Below, in pieces: positions 46,235-56,088 of a DNA stretch of 64,000 nt. Every line of letters starts with the position of its first letter. Within the stretch, counting starts at the first letter, position 1. The DNA is from Henriciella sp. (GTDB lineage: Bacteria; Pseudomonadota; Alphaproteobacteria; Caulobacterales; Hyphomonadaceae). The notes under the pieces were generated by a model. The model was not told the DNA's origin and made no database searches. It saw only the letters and a list, made by a program, of their open reading frames with translations. Position numbers and translations under genes: made by a program. The DNA is taken from positions 248,001-312,000 of the forward strand of contig NZ_JAPYRE010000002.1 of assembly GCF_029936995.1 (NCBI RefSeq). Reading direction: 5' to 3'.

Positions 46235-48205
46235 ATGTCGGTAGAACACAAGGACATGGCGAATGCCATCCGTGCGCTTTCAATGGATGCTGTCGAGCAG
46301 GCGAAATCAGGCCATGTCGGCCTGCCGCTTGGCATGGCGGATGTCGCCACAATTCTCTGGACGCATTATCTGAAACATGACCCGGCCGACCCGCATTGGG
46401 CCGACCGTGACAGGTTTGTTCTATCGGCCGGACACGGCTCCATGCTGATCTACTCGCTGCTGCATCTGTGCGGGTATGAGAGCGTCAGCCGTGAAGAGAT
46501 CCGCAATTTCCGCCAGAACGGGTCGAAGACACCCGGACACCCGGAAAATTTTGTCACTGACGGTGTCGAGACAACCACCGGCCCGCTCGGGCAGGGGCTT
46601 GCCACATCCGTCGGTATGGCGATCGCCGAGCGGCATCTCAATGCGCGTTTCGGTGACGAACTTGTCGACCATCGCACCTGGGTCATCGCAGGCGATGGCT
46701 GCCTCATGGAAGGCATCAGCCAGGAAGCGATCACGCTAGCCGGTCACATGAATCTTTCGAAGCTGACAGTCCTGTTCGACGATAACGCCGTCACGATTGA
46801 TGGCTCCACAGAGCTTGCCGACTCTACCGACCAGTGCAAGCGGTTCGAGGCGTCAGGCTGGGCGACCAAGCGCATTGACGGGCACAACACCAAGGAAATC
46901 TACGAGGCGCTCGACTGGGCCCGCAAGCAGGACAAGCCCACCATGATCGCCTGCAAGACGATCATCGGCTATGGCGCGCCGAACATTGCCGGTACGGGCA
47001 AGGCGCATGGCGGCCCGTATGGCGAGGAAGAGATTGCGGGCATTCGCAAGAATATCGGCTGGGTGCATCCCCCCTTCGAGGTTCCGGAAGACATCGAGCA
47101 CGCATGGGCCCGCGAAGGCGCCCATGCCGCGCATCTGCATGCTGAATGGAAGCAGCGTCTGGAAGGTTCATCCGACAGGAAAGCGTTTGAGGCAGCCATT
47201 GCCGGTGAGCTGGGCGATGTCGAGGCCGTCGTGCGCGCACACAAGAAGTCTGTTGTCGAGGGCGGCAAGGATGATGCGACCCGCAAATGGTCCGGTGCCG
47301 TACTTGAAAAGCTGACGGAGTCGATCCCGGAAATGATCGGCGGTTCGGCCGACCTTTCGGGCTCGAACAATACCAAGACCAGCTCGACTGACCCGCTGAC
47401 CCCATCCAACTGGGGCGGACGCTATGTTCATTACGGTGTTCGGGAACATGGCATGGCCGCGGCGATGAACGGCATGGCGCTGCACAAGGGGATCATTCCC
47501 TATTCCGGCACATTCCTTGTCTTCTCCGACTATTCTCGTGGTGCGATCCGGCTGGGCGCCCTGATGGGTGCGAATGTCGTCCACGTCATGACGCATGATT
47601 CCATCGGCCTTGGTGAAGACGGCCCGACCCACCAGCCGGTCGAGCATGTCGCAAGCCTTCGTGCGATGCCGAACATGATGGTGTTCCGTCCGGCTGATGG
47701 TGTGGAGACGGCGGAATGCTGGGAGCTGGCGCTCAAGCACAAGGCAGGCCCCTCGACCATCGCGCTGACACGTCAGAAGGTCGCCAGCGTGCGCACCGAG
47801 CATGTCGAGGAGAACCTGTCGGCACGGGGCGGCTATGTCCTTTCACCCGCTAAGGCTGAAGAGAAGATTGTCCTCGTCGCGACGGGCTCGGAAGTCGAGA
47901 TCGCTGTTGCGGCACAAGCGGCCCTTGAAGAAAAAGGGATTGGTGCGCGCGTCGTTTCGATGCCGTGCATGGAGCTTTTCGAGGCCCAGGACGCAGCCTA
48001 TCAGAGCCGTACGCTGGGCGGAGACCTCCCGAAAATTGCTGTCGAGGCGGGTGTCCGTTTTGGCTGGGACCGCTGGATCGGGGCTCAGGGCGGCTTTGTC
48101 GGCATGGACGGCTTCGGTGCCAGTGCGCCCTATCAGGATCTCTACAAGCGTTTCGGCATCACCGCTGAAGCGGTAGTCGAGGCGGCGGAGGCGCAGACCA
48201 GGTAG
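46235..48205 (+). CDS. tkt: transketolase
   Basis: 656 residues, typical length. GHGSMLIYSLLHLCGY, GDGCLMEGISQEAI (thiamine diphosphate motif) and FSDYSRGAIRLGALM are diagnostic. It moves two-carbon units in the pentose phosphate pathway. It starts a block later containing gap, pgk and fba. GAAAAGG precedes the ATG. Confidence 0.96.
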   Translation: MSVEHKDMANAIRALSMDAVEQAKSGHVGLPLGMADVATILWTHYLKHDPADPHWADRDRFVLSAGHGSMLIYSLLHLCGYESVSREEIRNFRQNGSKTPGHPENFVTDGVETTTGPLGQGLATSVGMAIAERHLNARFGDELVDHRTWVIAGDGCLMEGISQEAITLAGHMNLSKLTVLFDDNAVTIDGSTELADSTDQCKRFEASGWATKRIDGHNTKEIYEALDWARKQDKPTMIACKTIIGYGAPNIAGTGKAHGGPYGEEEIAGIRKNIGWVHPPFEVPEDIEHAWAREGAHAAHLHAEWKQRLEGSSDRKAFEAAIAGELGDVEAVVRAHKKSVVEGGKDDATRKWSGAVLEKLTESIPEMIGGSADLSGSNNTKTSSTDPLTPSNWGGRYVHYGVREHGMAAAMNGMALHKGIIPYSGTFLVFSDYSRGAIRLGALMGANVVHVMTHDSIGLGEDGPTHQPVEHVASLRAMPNMMVFRPADGVETAECWELALKHKAGPSTIALTRQKVASVRTEHVEENLSARGGYVLSPAKAEEKIVLVATGSEVEIAVAAQAALEEKGIGARVVSMPCMELFEAQDAAYQSRTLGGDLPKIAVEAGVRFGWDRWIGAQGGFVGMDGFGASAPYQDLYKRFGITAEAVVEAAEAQTR

Positions 48206-48212
48206 GGCGGCT

Positions 48213-48629
48213 GTGTTGCGAGCACTCCATATTGCGCCGGCGGCCTTCCTGATTGCCGGGTGCGTGGCCGCCGCGCCCACGGGCGACCCGGACCCTCTAC
48301 AGGCTGACGAGGCCCGCGCGGTCGACTTTTTCGAGGCGTGTGGGCTGCGCGATGTCGCCTTTTATGGCTTCGGTCTGGAGGGGCTCGCCCGGCAGGTTGG
48401 TGAGCCCGGGGGTGAGGCGGCCATGGAGTCCATCACGCCTCTGGCGCGACAGGCCATAGCTGCGCAGGTCGCGCGGGAAGACTGGCTGCGCGATGACCCC
48501 GGCCAGCGCAAGCTCGCAGCGTTCTGCCAGCGGGCAGACGCCGATGATCTCGCCGCCTTCAAGTTTGCCATACTGACCACCCTGGCCACGACCCTCGAGC
48601 AGATCGAGGAAAACGACTTGCAGCAATAG
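48213..48629 (+). CDS. small lipoprotein of unknown function
   Basis: 138 residues from a GTG start. The N-terminus ends in the lipobox FLIAGC; the rest is helix-rich and acidic (ACGLRDVAFYGFGLEGLARQ). No family recognised. It follows tkt after seven bases and is likely co-transcribed with it. Confidence 0.72.
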   Translation: MLRALHIAPAAFLIAGCVAAAPTGDPDPLQADEARAVDFFEACGLRDVAFYGFGLEGLARQVGEPGGEAAMESITPLARQAIAAQVAREDWLRDDPGQRKLAAFCQRADADDLAAFKFAILTTLATTLEQIEENDLQQ

Positions 48630-48669
48630 GCGAGGCGTGTAGGCATGCGCTCAATCTGAGGAGGGGCAG

Positions 48670-49140
48670 ATGAGCTACGAGATCGTTTTCATGCTGGTCA
48701 ACGCCGTGGTGATCCCGGCCTGGCTGTTACTGGTTCTGGCGCCGGGATGGCGCACGACGCGGCTAGTGGTGCATTCCGGCCTCTATCCGATCGCGCTCGG
48801 GGCCGTCTACACAGTGTGCCTCATTGCCTCGATCTTCTTCGGGCAGTCGGCCGAAGGCACCGGATTTGATTCCATTGGCGCGGTCTCTGCCCTCTTCGAC
48901 CATCCGAACGGCGTCATTGTCGGCTGGACGCATTATCTCGTCTTTGACCTTTTCGTGGGCGCGTGGATGGGACGGGATGCAAGGCGCCTCGGCCTGCCGC
49001 ACCTTTCTGTCGTGCCATGCCTCATTGCGACATTCCTGTTCGGGCCTGCCGGCCTGCTCGCCTATTTCCTCGTGCGCATCGTACAGGGTCATGGGATCAG
49101 TCTCTTCGATCCCGGCAAGACAGGGACAGAACAGGTATGA
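48670..49140 (+). CDS. ABA4-like (DUF4281) membrane protein
   Basis: 156 residues with four membrane helices. [22 protein letters not shown] is the conserved core of the ABA4-like family, whose plant members convert violaxanthin to neoxanthin. The bacterial role is unknown. It overlaps purT by 4 bases. Confidence 0.75.
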   Translation: MSYEIVFMLVNAVVIPAWLLLVLAPGWRTTRLVVHSGLYPIALGAVYTVCLIASIFFGQSAEGTGFDSIGAVSALFDHPNGVIVGWTHYLVFDLFVGAWMGRDARRLGLPHLSVVPCLIATFLFGPAGLLAYFLVRIVQGHGISLFDPGKTGTEQV

Positions 49141-50321
49141 CTTCTATCGGAACGCCACTTTCCCCACGGGGCACGCGGGTGATGTTTCTGGGCTCGGGCG
49201 AGCTCGGCAAGGAGGTGGCAATCGAGCTTCAGCGCTTCGGCGCGGAAGTGATCGCAGTCGACAGGTATGACAATGCGCCGGCGATGCAGGTCGCCCATCG
49301 TGCGCACGTCATAGACATGACAGATGCGGCGGCCCTGCGCGCGATTGTCGAACAGGAGCGTCCGCACCTGATCGTGCCCGAGATCGAAGCCATCGCCACA
49401 GATGAACTTGAGAAGATCGAGGCCGAGGAGCTCGCCACAGTCATTCCTACGGCGCGTGCCACACGTCTGACCATGAACCGGGAGGGCATCCGCACGCTGG
49501 CGTCTGAAGAACTGGGCTTGCCGACCAGCCCTTACGCTTTCGCGGCGAGCGGAGAGGAGCTTGCCGAGGCGGCCGAGAAGATCGGCTATCCTGTTTTCGT
49601 CAAGCCGGTCATGTCGTCATCGGGCAAGGGCCAGTCGCATGTCAGGTCTGAAGCCCAGATCGACCATGCATGGATCTATGCGCTTGAAGCCGGGCGCAAG
49701 CGGGAAATGCGCGTGATCGTTGAAGGCGAAATCGACTTCGATTTCGAGATCACGCTGCTGACGGTGCGTGCGGCGAACGGGACGTCATTCTGCGAGCCGG
49801 TCGGCCATCGTCAGGAAAACGGCGATTACGTCGAGAGTTGGCAGCCGCAGCCGATGACCGCGCTGGCGCTCGAACGTGCGCAGGATATGGCGCGCAAGGT
49901 CACGGATGCGCTGGGCGGCTATGGCCTGTTTGGCGTGGAGATGTTCGTGAAGGGCGACACGGTCTGGTTTTCAGAGGTCAGCCCGCGTCCGCATGATACG
50001 GGGCTCGTCACCCTTGCCACGCAGGTGCAAAGCGAATTCGCGCTGCATGCCCGTGCCATTCTTGGCCTGCCTGTCGATGCGACGCTCTCCGGGCCGGGCG
50101 CAAGTGCCGTCATCTATGGCGGTGTAGACGCTGACGGGGTGGTCTTCGAAGGACTGGACAAGGCGCTTGGCGTACCGGGGTCACAGGTGCGCCTGTTCGG
50201 AAAGCCTGTCAGCTATGCCCGCCGGCGAATGGGGGTGGCAGTTGCGACCGGCCAGACCATTGACGAAGCGCGCGAGCGTGCCCGCACATCAGCCGCAGCC
50301 ATACGTGTAAAAAAGCCCTAA
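49137..50321 (+). CDS. purT: formate-dependent phosphoribosylglycinamide formyltransferase
   Basis: 394 residues of ATP-grasp fold. [15 protein letters not shown] at the N-terminus and [14 protein letters not shown] in the ATP lid match PurT. It makes formyl-GAR from formate and ATP, without folate, and complements purU. The start is the ATGA overlap with the preceding gene. The stop overlaps that of luxR on the opposite strand. Confidence 0.93.
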   Translation: MTSIGTPLSPRGTRVMFLGSGELGKEVAIELQRFGAEVIAVDRYDNAPAMQVAHRAHVIDMTDAAALRAIVEQERPHLIVPEIEAIATDELEKIEAEELATVIPTARATRLTMNREGIRTLASEELGLPTSPYAFAASGEELAEAAEKIGYPVFVKPVMSSSGKGQSHVRSEAQIDHAWIYALEAGRKREMRVIVEGEIDFDFEITLLTVRAANGTSFCEPVGHRQENGDYVESWQPQPMTALALERAQDMARKVTDALGGYGLFGVEMFVKGDTVWFSEVSPRPHDTGLVTLATQVQSEFALHARAILGLPVDATLSGPGASAVIYGGVDADGVVFEGLDKALGVPGSQVRLFGKPVSYARRRMGVAVATGQTIDEARERARTSAAAIRVKKP

Positions 50322-51094
50322 CGGCGGGAGCCACCCTTTCCGGGCCGGCCCTGCTGTCGGCGAAGCATGGCATCGGATATGCGCATATCCGATGCAACGA
50401 TAATGCCGCGGGCGACAGCAGCGGCGACGGCTGCTCCGCGCTCGGAGACGTCAAGCTTGGCATAGATGCGGCGGAAATAGGTGTCGACCGTATCCTTTGA
50501 AACGCCAAGATCGCGAGCAATGGTAATTTTCGATTTTCCCTGCGCGATCCGGTTGAGCACGTCGAGTTCCCGTTCCGACAGTGCCGGGAGGGATTCGATT
50601 TCGGTCTCGATAAGCTGGCAATAGCGCAGGAATGAGATCTGAGCTGTAACCTGGAGGCGGGCAGTGTCGGGATACTCCCCTATTTCACGGGTCTTGGGAA
50701 AGCCGACTCCCACAAAGCCAACCCTGGCCGATGGCCCAAAGGCAACCATTCCGACGCCGGCCTCCATATCCCACTCTGACAGGCTTTCGAGATAGGCAGC
50801 CCCCTTGGCCGGGAGCTGTGTGCCGGCTGGCAAACGGTTCCAGATAACCGGGCGCGCCAGAGAGAGGGCAAGGCCGGGGATAGGGTCAGCTTCATCCAGC
50901 CCGGCGCGATACTGAGCTTCCCAGTCCTCGGGAAACCCCTGATTGGTCATGAGCTGGCCAGCGCCGCCGCCAAGGCTCAGCGGGGCGATATAATAGGCCG
51001 CCCTGAAGCCGATGTCGGAGAAAGCTTCAGCTGTGCGTGTCCGTAGTTCGAACACGTCATTGGCGTCATAAAGGGCCAGCAGATTATCGTTCAT
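50318..51094 (-). CDS. LuxR-family transcriptional regulator with autoinducer-binding domain
   Basis: 258 residues. The N-terminal domain keeps the acyl-homoserine-lactone pocket residues at the spacing of TraR: W-x3-Y in DWEAQY, DP in ADPIPG and the second Trp fifteen residues after that Asp. The C-terminal part is a GerE helix-turn-helix ([31 protein letters not shown]). No luxI synthase is in the window. It is divergent from gap-pgk-fba. Confidence 0.9.
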   Translation of the reverse strand: MNDNLLALYDANDVFELRTRTAEAFSDIGFRAAYYIAPLSLGGGAGQLMTNQGFPEDWEAQYRAGLDEADPIPGLALSLARPVIWNRLPAGTQLPAKGAAYLESLSEWDMEAGVGMVAFGPSARVGFVGVGFPKTREIGEYPDTARLQVTAQISFLRYCQLIETEIESLPALSERELDVLNRIAQGKSKITIARDLGVSKDTVDTYFRRIYAKLDVSERGAAVAAAVARGIIVASDMRISDAMLRRQQGRPGKGGSRR

Positions 51095-51182
51095 GGGTGA
51101 AGGCCTCTGAAGGCACTTTACACTGGCTCCTGAGGGAAAGCATCAGAAATCGCCCGGGGCGAAAACCATAAGGGGAGACCGG

Positions 51183-51229
51183 CAACCTTTGGGTGCATGG
51201 CGGGCCTGTCCGGCGGGTGCATGAGGTTG
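51183..51229. promoter_or_regulatory. dyad and direct repeat in the luxR-gap divergent promoter region
   Basis: CAACCT (51183-51188) and AGGTTG (51224-51229) form inverted outer arms, and GGGTGCATG occurs twice in direct orientation at 51191-51199 and 51215-51223. The spacing between the repeats (24 bases start to start) is about two helical turns. It looks like a dimeric-regulator operator. Confidence 0.5.
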
Positions 51230-51329
51230 ATTGCACGGCTAACGCTGGACGTTGGCCCAAGAGGCGTCTAAACCCCCGGCGAAAGTCCCGATTCCGGGAC
51301 GGTCTGATAGTGCGGAATGGAGAATGAAC

Positions 51330-52337
51330 ATGGCAGTTCGCGTAGCCATTAACGGGTTTGGCCGCATCGGCCGGAATGTATTGCGCTCGATCCTCGAGCA
51401 TGGGCGCAAGGACATCGAGGTCGTGGCGATTAACGACCTGGGTCCTGTCGAGACGAATGCGCATCTGCTGAAATATGACTCCGTGCACGGCACGCTGCCG
51501 ATGGATGTTTCGGTCGAGGGCGACACGATCAAGGTCGGCGGCCAGTCCTTCAAGGTCACGGCCATACGTGACCCGAAAGACCTTCCGCACAAGGAGAACG
51601 ATGTCGACATCGCCATGGAGTGCACCGGTATCTTCGCCTCGAAGGAGAAGGCGGCCGCGCACCTCGAAGCAGGCGCAAAGCGGGTGCTCGTTTCCGCGCC
51701 AGCTGGCGGGGCCGACAAGACCATCGTCTATGGCGTCAACCATGAGACGCTGACCAAGGAAGACCTGGTTGTCTCCAACGCCTCGTGCACCACGAACTGC
51801 CTGTCGCCGGTCGCGAAAGTTCTGAATGACGTTATCGGCATCGAGCGGGGAATGATGACGACCATTCACTCCTTCACAGGCGACCAGCCGACACTCGATA
51901 CGATGCACAAGGATCTTTACCGCGGCCGGGCTGCCGGCATGTCCATGATCCCGACCTCCACCGGTGCTGCCAAGGCTGTCGGCCTCGCCCTGCCAGAACT
52001 CAATGGCAAGCTGGACGGCTTCGCCATGCGCGTTCCAACGCCGAATGTCTCCGTTGTCGACCTCAAATTCGTTGCCAAGCGCGAGACGACGGTCGAGGAG
52101 GTCAACAAGGCCATCCGCGACGCAGCAGACGGTGCGCTTAAAGGCGTGCTCGGCTACACAGATGCGCCGAACGTCTCCATCGATTTCAATCACGATCCGC
52201 ACTCGTCCATTTTCCACATGGACCAGACCAAGGTCATGGATGGCACGCTTGTCTCCGTGCTGACCTGGTATGACAATGAGTGGGGTTTCTCCACGCGCAT
52301 GAGCGATACCGCGATTGCGATGGCGAAACTCATCTAG
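51330..52337 (+). CDS. gap: type I glyceraldehyde-3-phosphate dehydrogenase
   Basis: 335 residues. [12 protein letters not shown] binds NAD and the catalytic Cys is in [16 protein letters not shown]. It oxidises glyceraldehyde 3-phosphate. The ATG at 51330, with GGAGA upstream, is preferred to a frame start at 51252. First gene of gap-pgk-fba. Confidence 0.96.
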   Translation: MAVRVAINGFGRIGRNVLRSILEHGRKDIEVVAINDLGPVETNAHLLKYDSVHGTLPMDVSVEGDTIKVGGQSFKVTAIRDPKDLPHKENDVDIAMECTGIFASKEKAAAHLEAGAKRVLVSAPAGGADKTIVYGVNHETLTKEDLVVSNASCTTNCLSPVAKVLNDVIGIERGMMTTIHSFTGDQPTLDTMHKDLYRGRAAGMSMIPTSTGAAKAVGLALPELNGKLDGFAMRVPTPNVSVVDLKFVAKRETTVEEVNKAIRDAADGALKGVLGYTDAPNVSIDFNHDPHSSIFHMDQTKVMDGTLVSVLTWYDNEWGFSTRMSDTAIAMAKLI

Positions 52338-52361
52338 GCCAGACCTGCCGGAGCGCCCTTC

Positions 52362-53558
52362 ATGTCCCAATTCAAACGCATAGAGGACGCGGACAACCTG
52401 GCCGGCAAGACGGCGCTGGTTCGCGTCGATTTCAATGTGCCGGTCGCCAACGGGCGCGTCACTGACGATACGCGGTTGCGTGCCGCGCTCGATACGGTGA
52501 ATTCGCTATCCGGAAAGGGCGCGAAAGTTGCCCTTCTGGCGCATTTCGGACGGCCCAAGGGTGAGGTGAAACCAGACCTCAGTCTGCGGCCTGTGGCTGA
52601 CGCCTTTGCGAAGGTTGTCGGGGCGCCAGTGGCTTTCGCCGAAGACTGTGTTGGCGAGGTGGCGGAGAACGCTATCGCGCAAATCCAGGGTGGCGGTGTC
52701 ATCCTGCTGGAAAATACGCGGTTTCATCCGGGCGAGGAGAAGAACGATCCGGAGCTTGCCCGTGAGATGGCGAAACTTGGCGATATCTACGTCAATGACG
52801 CTTTCTCTGCGGCTCATCGGGCCCATGCCTCGACAGAAGGGATCGCACACCATCTTCCAGCCTATGCGGGCCGCGCCATGGAGCGCGAGCTCGACGCACT
52901 CGAAGCGGCTCTCGGCAATCCGAAACGGCCTGTCCTGGCTGTTGTTGGCGGGGCGAAAGTCTCCACTAAGATTGACCTCCTAAAAAACCTGGTCAGCCGG
53001 GTTGATGCGCTCGCGATTGGCGGCGGCATGGCGAACACATTCCTGGCGGCAGGCGGCCATCCGGTCGGCAAGTCGCTCTGTGAGCATGACCTGGCCGACA
53101 CGTGCCGCGAGATCGAGGCGCGGGCCAGTGACTCCGGCTGCGATATCCTGCTGCCGCAGGACGTTGTTGTCGCGAAAGAGTTTGCTGCCAATGCCGAGCA
53201 CCGGACGTGCAGCACGGGTGAAGTCGGCGATGACGAGATGATCCTTGATGCGGGGCCGCAGACGGTGGGCCTGCTGGCGATCGCGATGGATGCTGCCAAG
53301 ACGCTGGTCTGGAACGGCCCGCTCGGGGCTTTCGAGACCGAGCCGTTCGACAAGGCGACGGTTTCGGCGGCGCGCGGTGCCGCTGAACGTGTAAAGGCCG
53401 GAAAGCTGACAGGTGTGGCCGGCGGTGGCGATACCGTTGCGGCCCTCAACCATGCCGGTGTGGCAGATGATTTCAGCTTCGTGTCCACTGCAGGCGGGGC
53501 CTTCCTTGAATGGATGGAAGGCAAGACACTGCCGGGCGTAGAGGTCCTGAAAGGCTAA
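52362..53558 (+). CDS. pgk: phosphoglycerate kinase
   Basis: 398 residues. [19 protein letters not shown] is the N-terminal substrate-binding segment and the C-terminal GGGDTVAAL is part of the ADP site. It makes ATP from 1,3-bisphosphoglycerate. It lies 24 bases after gap. Confidence 0.96.
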   Translation: MSQFKRIEDADNLAGKTALVRVDFNVPVANGRVTDDTRLRAALDTVNSLSGKGAKVALLAHFGRPKGEVKPDLSLRPVADAFAKVVGAPVAFAEDCVGEVAENAIAQIQGGGVILLENTRFHPGEEKNDPELAREMAKLGDIYVNDAFSAAHRAHASTEGIAHHLPAYAGRAMERELDALEAALGNPKRPVLAVVGGAKVSTKIDLLKNLVSRVDALAIGGGMANTFLAAGGHPVGKSLCEHDLADTCREIEARASDSGCDILLPQDVVVAKEFAANAEHRTCSTGEVGDDEMILDAGPQTVGLLAIAMDAAKTLVWNGPLGAFETEPFDKATVSAARGAAERVKAGKLTGVAGGGDTVAALNHAGVADDFSFVSTAGGAFLEWMEGKTLPGVEVLKG

Positions 53559-53741
53559 CGCATGAACTTTCCCAACTGCCGTTTCGGATTCCCCTGGAAA
53601 CCGAACGGGAGCGGAAAAGCAAAGTTAGCGATAACACTCAATCAACATAGGCAAGGCCCACGCTTGCGTTGCCGGGATCGGTCCGGTGGTGGTGCAGGTG
53701 TGCGTGGGTAATCAATCAATTTGTTTGCAGGGAAAATAGAG

Positions 53742-54635
53742 ATGTCCAACGCAGAAATGACGAAGCAGATGGCCAGCAAGGACGGGTTCATCGCGGCGCT
53801 CGACCAGTCCGGCGGTTCCACGCCAAAGGCGCTTCGCCTGTATGGCGTCGGAGAAGATGCCTATGCCAATGACGAGGAAATGTTCCGCCTCGTTCACGAC
53901 ATGCGGGCGCGTATCATCAAGTCGCCCGCCTTCAATGGTGACAAGGTGATCGGGGCCATCCTTTTCGAGAGGACGATGGACGGCGACATCGACGGAAAAC
54001 CCACCGCAGAGTTCCTCTGGGAAGATTGTGGCGTGGTGCCGTTCCTGAAGGTCGACAAGGGCCTTGCCGACCCAGAGAACGGCGTGAAGGTCATGAAGCC
54101 GATGCCGGACCTTGATGCCCTGCTTGAACGGGCTGCGGCCAAGGGAATTTTCGGCACAAAGATGCGCTCTGTGATCGATGCCGCCAATGCTGAAGGCATC
54201 GCGGCAGTGGTGCATCAGCAGTTCGATATCGGCCGCCAGATCCTGCAGCATGGCCTGGTCCCGATCATCGAGCCGGAAGTCACCATCACGATTGATGACA
54301 AGGCCGAAGCCGAGGACATCCTTCTGGCTGAAATCACGAAGCAGCTGGATGCGCTTGGGGCCGACCAGCAGGTGATGCTGAAGCTGACGCTTCCGGAAAA
54401 GACCAATCTCTACAAGTCTCTGGTCGACCATCCGCGCGTCATGCGCGTTGTCGCCCTGTCCGGTGGCTATTCACGCGAAGAGGCGTGTAACCGCCTGTCG
54501 AGGAATACCGGCATGATTGCGAGCTTCTCCCGTGCGCTGACCGAAGGGCTATCGGCCCAGCAGGACGAAAGCGCGTTCAACGAGATGCTGGCCGGGTCCA
54601 TCGACAATATCTGTGAGGCTTCCAAGGCAGGCTAG
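53742..54635 (+). CDS. fba: fructose-bisphosphate aldolase class I
   Basis: 297 residues of the Schiff-base class I type, near FALDQSGGSTPKAL and QQFDIGRQIL. It splits fructose 1,6-bisphosphate. The ATG at 53742 is preferred over a frame beginning at 53721. A 183-base gap after pgk has a weak inverted repeat (53579-53607) but no clear terminator, so fba may have its own promoter. Confidence 0.92.
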   Translation: MSNAEMTKQMASKDGFIAALDQSGGSTPKALRLYGVGEDAYANDEEMFRLVHDMRARIIKSPAFNGDKVIGAILFERTMDGDIDGKPTAEFLWEDCGVVPFLKVDKGLADPENGVKVMKPMPDLDALLERAAAKGIFGTKMRSVIDAANAEGIAAVVHQQFDIGRQILQHGLVPIIEPEVTITIDDKAEAEDILLAEITKQLDALGADQQVMLKLTLPEKTNLYKSLVDHPRVMRVVALSGGYSREEACNRLSRNTGMIASFSRALTEGLSAQQDESAFNEMLAGSIDNICEASKAG

Positions 54636-54662
54636 ACCTGTCTTCGCATCATGATCTGGTAG

Positions 54663-54694
54663 AAGGGCGCTCGATCGGGCGCCCTTTTCTTTTT
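54663..54694 (+). terminator. rho-independent terminator after fba
   Basis: AAGGGCGC (54663-54670) pairs with GCGCCCTT (54679-54686), with an 8-base loop, followed by a T-rich run. It sits 28 bases after the fba stop. Confidence 0.9.
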
Positions 54695-54718
54695 GAGCGC
54701 AGGGACTAGCCTGACGGA

Positions 54719-54958
54719 ATGCTCGAAATGCGCCCTTCCTGCGAGAGCTGCGACCGGGACCTGCCTCCAGACGAGGCGGGAGCCGTCATCTGCTCGTTTG
54801 AATGCACATTCTGCCAGGCCTGCGCCAGCGGTGTTCACGAGGGCGTTTGCCCCAATTGCGGGGGTGGGTTCTGCGAGCGCCCGAGGCGAAAAGGGCCTGC
54901 GCTGAAAAGGTTTCCGGCCAGTGCCAGGCGTATCTACAAGGGCAGGCCGCAAGATTGA
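54719..54958 (+). CDS. DUF1272 domain zinc-finger protein
   Basis: 79 residues. Four Cys pairs (CESC, CSFECTFCQAC, CPNC) form the DUF1272 zinc site. Function unknown, probably a small nucleic-acid or protein adaptor. It overlaps the downstream DUF2798 gene at its stop. Confidence 0.85.
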   Translation: MLEMRPSCESCDRDLPPDEAGAVICSFECTFCQACASGVHEGVCPNCGGGFCERPRRKGPALKRFPASARRIYKGRPQD

Positions 54959-55182
54959 TACGATGGCGTCTCGTATACAGCGGACTCCTGTCTGCGGGCA
55001 TGAGCGGCCTGGTGGCGCTGATTGTGACGATACTGAATACAGGGATTGATGCCGGTCTTGTCCTGAGGTGGCTGGCGGCATGGGCCATCGCTTTTCCGGT
55101 GGCCTGGTTTGCAGCCCTTTTCTGGGGACCGTTCGCGCGCCGTCTCGCACTAAGAATCACGCAGCCGCCCGCCGGGGAGTAA
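54955..55182 (+). CDS. DUF2798 family small membrane protein, TTG start
   Basis: 75 residues with two hydrophobic helices, at about 10-30 and 38-60, in the DUF2798 pattern (SGLLSAGMSGLVALIVTIL, LAAWAIAFPVAWF). I start it at TTG 54955, overlapping the DUF1272 stop in a TTGA arrangement with GGGCAGG upstream. Starting at the first internal ATG would cut the first helix. Confidence 0.7.
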   Translation: MIRWRLVYSGLLSAGMSGLVALIVTILNTGIDAGLVLRWLAAWAIAFPVAWFAALFWGPFARRLALRITQPPAGE

Positions 55183-55260
55183 GGGCCAGAACCGTGAATT
55201 GAGGCTTGCTTTCCCCTAAGCAAGCGGGCGTGGTGTTGCTCGAAGCCAAGGGACACCGCC

Positions 55261-56046
55261 ATGCTTATTCTCTATGAACACCCGCTTTCGCCCTATGCGC
55301 AGAAGGTCAAGATATCGCTGCGTGAGAAGGGCATTGATTTCGAGGCCCGCCTACCTGCCGGCATCGGGAGCGGCGATACGCCGGACGATTTCATGGCCGG
55401 CAATCCGCGCGGCGAGGTGCCATTCCTGCGCGATGGGCAGGCGGCTATCTTCGATTCGACGATCATTCTGGAATACATAGAAGACAAGTGGCCGACGCCG
55501 CCCATGCTTCCCGAAACGCCTGAAAACCGCGCCCGTGCTAGGCTGGTCGAGGATGTCATGGATTGCCATTTCGAGCCAATCACATGGGGGCTGGGTGAAC
55601 TGAACCATTTCAAGCGGGCCAGTGGCGAGATGAAAGACAGGATCGAGGCGCGGGCGGGCAGGCAGATCACCGGTCTGCACAAGTGGCTGGAACGTGAACT
55701 AGCCGGGCGCGACTGGTTCAACGGCGACAGGTTCGGCTGGGGTGACCTGTCGGTCATCCCTTATGTGAATGGTGCGGCCGGGTTCGGATTTGCGCCTGCG
55801 CCGGGCAGTGCCTTGGCCGCCTGGCATAAGCGGGTCATGTCGCGCGACAGCGTGGCGGCCACGGCACATGAGGCCGTCGAGTCCGTGAAAGGCATGCAAG
55901 GTGTGAGCGATGCGGTTAAATCCGGGCTGTTCAAGCGCGAGTACCGAGACCACCGGCTGGAATGGATGATCAAGTCCGGCGGGGTAGATGTGGTCCTGAA
56001 GGGCCTGGAGAAGGACAATATCCGTTTCACACCCGATTTCAGCTGA
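55261..56046 (+). CDS. glutathione S-transferase family protein
   Basis: 261 residues. The thioredoxin-fold N-terminus begins LYEHPLSPYAQKVKISLREK and the C-terminal domain is all-helical (NGAAGFGFAPAPGSALAAW). It conjugates or reduces with glutathione; the substrate is not inferable. AAGGG precedes the start. Confidence 0.88.
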   Translation: MLILYEHPLSPYAQKVKISLREKGIDFEARLPAGIGSGDTPDDFMAGNPRGEVPFLRDGQAAIFDSTIILEYIEDKWPTPPMLPETPENRARARLVEDVMDCHFEPITWGLGELNHFKRASGEMKDRIEARAGRQITGLHKWLERELAGRDWFNGDRFGWGDLSVIPYVNGAAGFGFAPAPGSALAAWHKRVMSRDSVAATAHEAVESVKGMQGVSDAVKSGLFKREYRDHRLEWMIKSGGVDVVLKGLEKDNIRFTPDFS

Positions 56047-56088
56047 CCGGGCTTCCCCCGGAGCGGCCGGACGGCTAGTCAGGGCGGC

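Noticed and set aside
51084-52370. A 428-codon antisense frame over gap
   Set aside because: gap has all catalytic motifs, and this frame would also cross the dyad in the divergent promoter region.
53579-53607. Possible terminator after pgk
   Set aside because: The inverted repeat is imperfect and has no T-tract; the gap more likely holds a promoter for fba or just a weak stem.
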